A program made the position numbers and the translations under genes. This document shows positions 62,352-64,000 of a stretch of DNA of 64,000 bases, one piece after another. Under the pieces are notes generated by a model that made no database searches, had not been told where the DNA came from, and saw only the letters and a program-made list of their open reading frames with translations. The stretch is from Planctomycetota bacterium (lineage in GTDB: Bacteria; Planctomycetota; Planctomycetia; Pirellulales; Pirellulaceae). The DNA is taken from contig CAUJHS010000094.1 in assembly GCA_963204915.1 (NCBI GenBank), positions 91,375 through 155,374 of the forward strand, in the 5' to 3' direction. The stretch's first letter is position 1; every line of letters begins with the position of its first letter.

Positions 62352-63407
62352 TTACGGCAACGTGAACGCTTGGCCGTCAAAACGGTTGCCAAGGAAGCAA
62401 TAAATGGCGCCATCAACCGTGTCGGTGATCATACGCACAGAGCCATCGGCCAGAGCGTGATTCGCACCGCCCGGGTGATAACTGCGGGCGGGGAAAGCGC
62501 CGGCGCTGTCCATCCAGCCGCAGCCCGAGCAAGGCTGGCAGTTCGGGTATTTCCAGTTTGGTGGAACAAGGGTGTTGAAAATCGTTTGGGTCGGCATAGG
62601 GGCCATCCAATCACGTCCCGCATGGCTATGGTGATTTGCTTTCGCAGCGTCACATGCAATGCCATATGCCTGGACAGCATTCGCGTCGTATAGTATGGCG
62701 GTTGTTGGGTACGAGGCGACGGAGCCTGTCCACGCGACAGCACGCACTACGTCGCCAGGGCTATAACGATTGTTATTGTGATCGCCCAAACGATGCTCAG
62801 CCAACATAACGGTATTTGCCGTTCCATCCTTTATATCCGCAATGGATTTTTCCACGGAACTGGTAGGTTGAGTTCTTATTCCCATGCCAAAAATGCCGTT
62901 ATTGTGTTCTTGAGCTTCCGTCCAACCGGTGGAGCATCCTTCGCAAACTGAATAGCTACTATTTCCAGTATCCGGCCCGGAACTGGGGCCATCTGACGGA
63001 CACAAAAACGACTCAATCCTGGTACGTCGGACATTAGCATAATAACCGTTATGCCATTTAAGCTGATCCACATTCGTGGCCGCTCTCTGCAGTGCGGTGA
63101 TTGAGTCATATAACGGACCTTGCTCCATAAATGGAAGAGCGGCAGTGTGTGCGCTAAAACCCTCCCAGTGTCCCACAGGTGCGTTTGGGGCAGTATTGTA
63201 GTACGGATATGAATAGCGCGGAAACTTCTTGTACGTGTCGTGGTAGTTATGGAAGGCGATCGCCAATTGCTTTAGGTTGTTTGTACACGACATGCGCCGG
63301 GCCGCTTCGCGCGCGGCCTGCACCGCGGGTAGCAACAACGCTACCAAGACGCCGATGATGGCGATCACCACCAACAGCTCGACCAAGGTGAAGCCTCTTC
63401 TTTTCAT
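62352..63407 (-). CDS. DUF1559 type II secretion/pilin-like protein
   Basis: The 351-residue protein starts [38 protein letters not shown], a prepilin-type cleavage and methylation site; this 35-residue stretch is cleaved after Gly5 in family members. The remainder is the Cys-containing DUF1559 domain: [45 protein letters not shown] and the C-terminal H-x-G-x-N block [15 protein letters not shown]. The family is greatly expanded in planctomycetes; function unknown, envelope-associated. ATG 63407 fixed by the prepilin start; the frame to 63458 adds non-homologous sequence. Confidence 0.92.
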   Translation of the reverse strand: MKRRGFTLVELLVVIAIIGVLVALLLPAVQAAREAARRMSCTNNLKQLAIAFHNYHDTYKKFPRYSYPYYNTAPNAPVGHWEGFSAHTAALPFMEQGPLYDSITALQRAATNVDQLKWHNGYYANVRRTRIESFLCPSDGPSSGPDTGNSSYSVCEGCSTGWTEAQEHNNGIFGMGIRTQPTSSVEKSIADIKDGTANTVMLAEHRLGDHNNNRYSPGDVVRAVAWTGSVASYPTTAILYDANAVQAYGIACDAAKANHHSHAGRDWMAPMPTQTIFNTLVPPNWKYPNCQPCSGCGWMDSAGAFPARSYHPGGANHALADGSVRMITDTVDGAIYCFLGNRFDGQAFTLP

Positions 63408-63860
63408 AGTCGGTTTCCTAAAAACAGAATAAAAGATAAGAACCGCCGAAAAATCCATACGTCATGCTATCAGGATTCGATCAGCATTCCGCAATTAATT
63501 CGATTGAAACGTCGACGCAAAATCAAACTTTCGATCTTGCGAGATTTGGGGAAATGACTCCGACGTGTCCTGAACAGTATTCGTAATCAAAACCAAGATC
63601 TTTGGATCAGCAAGTATGAAGAAACCAGCTTGGGCTAATCAAAAGAACCCTTATGAATTATCAAAGTTTTGGTATTGTGCTGCGAAACCATTGCGCCAGG
63701 ATGAAATGATTGAGCGCCAGGGTCGATTCGCGAGGCCAACTTGATTCCGACACAGCGAAATAAGAGTCCTAAGACGAGATTGGCAACAACTTACCTGGAG
63801 TGCGCAGTACTTTGGCAGGATTGGGGTAGTGTAAGCATGTATTTCGAATTCGTCCAGTCC
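63408..63860. other. Intergenic stretch upstream of the DUF1559 gene
   Basis: These 453 AT-rich bases contain the control region of the DUF1559 gene (AGGA eight bases before its ATG) and no gene I can support. No promoter pair stands out. Confidence 0.4.
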
Positions 63861-64000
63861 GGGCCTGTAGAAAATTTTGTGTCAGTCGGGAAGAATGGAC
63901 GTTTTCCCAGATTCTCTCATTTACGGAGACTGACGCATGGATGCGATGTGGACGAAGAAGGCCGAGGAGCTGGCGCAAGAGTTGGCGACCCAGGCGACGA
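63861..64000 (+). mobile_element. Left end of an insertion sequence, probably IS256 family
   Basis: From about 63861 the sequence GGGCCTGTAGAAAATTTTGT resembles IS256-type terminal repeats (GGG-CTGT-A-rich). A start codon with upstream GGAG follows at 63937. The element continues beyond the window, so its right end and target duplication cannot be checked. Confidence 0.45.
63937..64000 (+). CDS. Transposase start, cut by window edge
   Basis: ATG 63937 opens MDAMWTKKAEELAQELATQA, only 21 codons before the edge. The helical, charged start resembles IS256-family transposases, in which the DDE residues come much later. GGAG lies eight bases ahead of the ATG. Assignment rests on this start plus the terminal-repeat-like sequence. 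Confidence 0.45.
   Translation, partial: MDAMWTKKAEELAQELATQAT

Noticed and set aside
63769..63978. A 69-codon minus-strand frame overlapping the IS end.
   Set aside because: It overlaps the transposase start and terminal repeat and has no protein-like pattern.

Overview
The window reads as chromosome from a member of the Planctomycetota, most likely a Pirellulales-type bacterium. The evidence is the set of families present: two DUF1549/DUF1553 (planctomycete cytochrome) plus DUF1501 gene pairs, a PVC-type membrane-bound dehydrogenase/HEAT/haem protein, arylsulfatases, a DUF1559 pseudopilin, a DUF1080 protein, Tat-type signals and many start sites with weak or no Shine-Dalgarno sequence. Coding density is high, no rRNA or tRNA gene was seen, and an insertion sequence begins at the right edge.

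Layout. 1-4416 (minus): a cut SLC13 anion transporter and a large secreted propeller/HEAT/cytochrome protein. 4586-8239 (minus): a two-gene module of a RelA/SpoT synthetase-TPR-SLOG-like-RyR fusion followed by a tandem, catalytically degenerate Nudix-like protein. I regard this as the most interesting part of the window. 8313-12553 (plus): an HlyD-type adaptor and a fused ABC exporter, separated by a structured spacer and a 62-codon conserved gene. 12753-20404: CsaA, two sulfatases (one fused to DUF1593), a BON protein, a promoter with tandem terminators that may mark a small RNA, a beta-propeller protein and a di-haem peroxidase. 20637-29281: a GlmU-type nucleotidyltransferase without acetyltransferase domain overlapping prs, N-formylglutamate amidohydrolase, threonine aldolase, an acyl-CoA dehydrogenase and alaS. 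29958-38993: two convergent DUF1549/DUF1501 pairs. 39121-41862: a Cys-rich conserved protein, a zinc metallopeptidase and an ATP-grasp ligase. 42023-44637: hypE, hypD and hypC without a hydrogenase. 44733-47657: pyrH, tsf and rpsB, with a recognisable rpsB promoter and structured leader. 47992-56385: a Ser/Thr kinase, glcF and glcE without glcD, DUF1080, a Nudix hydrolase, a hemD-hemE fusion and TerC. 56423-56516: a MITE-like palindromic element. 56542-61608: a tightly overlapping glycan-type operon (GT2, methyltransferase, AsnB, polytopic membrane protein). 61909-63407: a small lipoprotein and a DUF1559 pseudopilin. 63861-64000: left end of a probable IS256-family element.

How the genes may work together. 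Housekeeping genes (alaS, prs, pyrH, tsf, rpsB, haem synthesis) alternate with secreted degradation and redox proteins typical of planctomycetes (sulfatases, haem proteins, DUF1501/DUF1549). Family assignments rest on motifs read by eye; no database search was possible.
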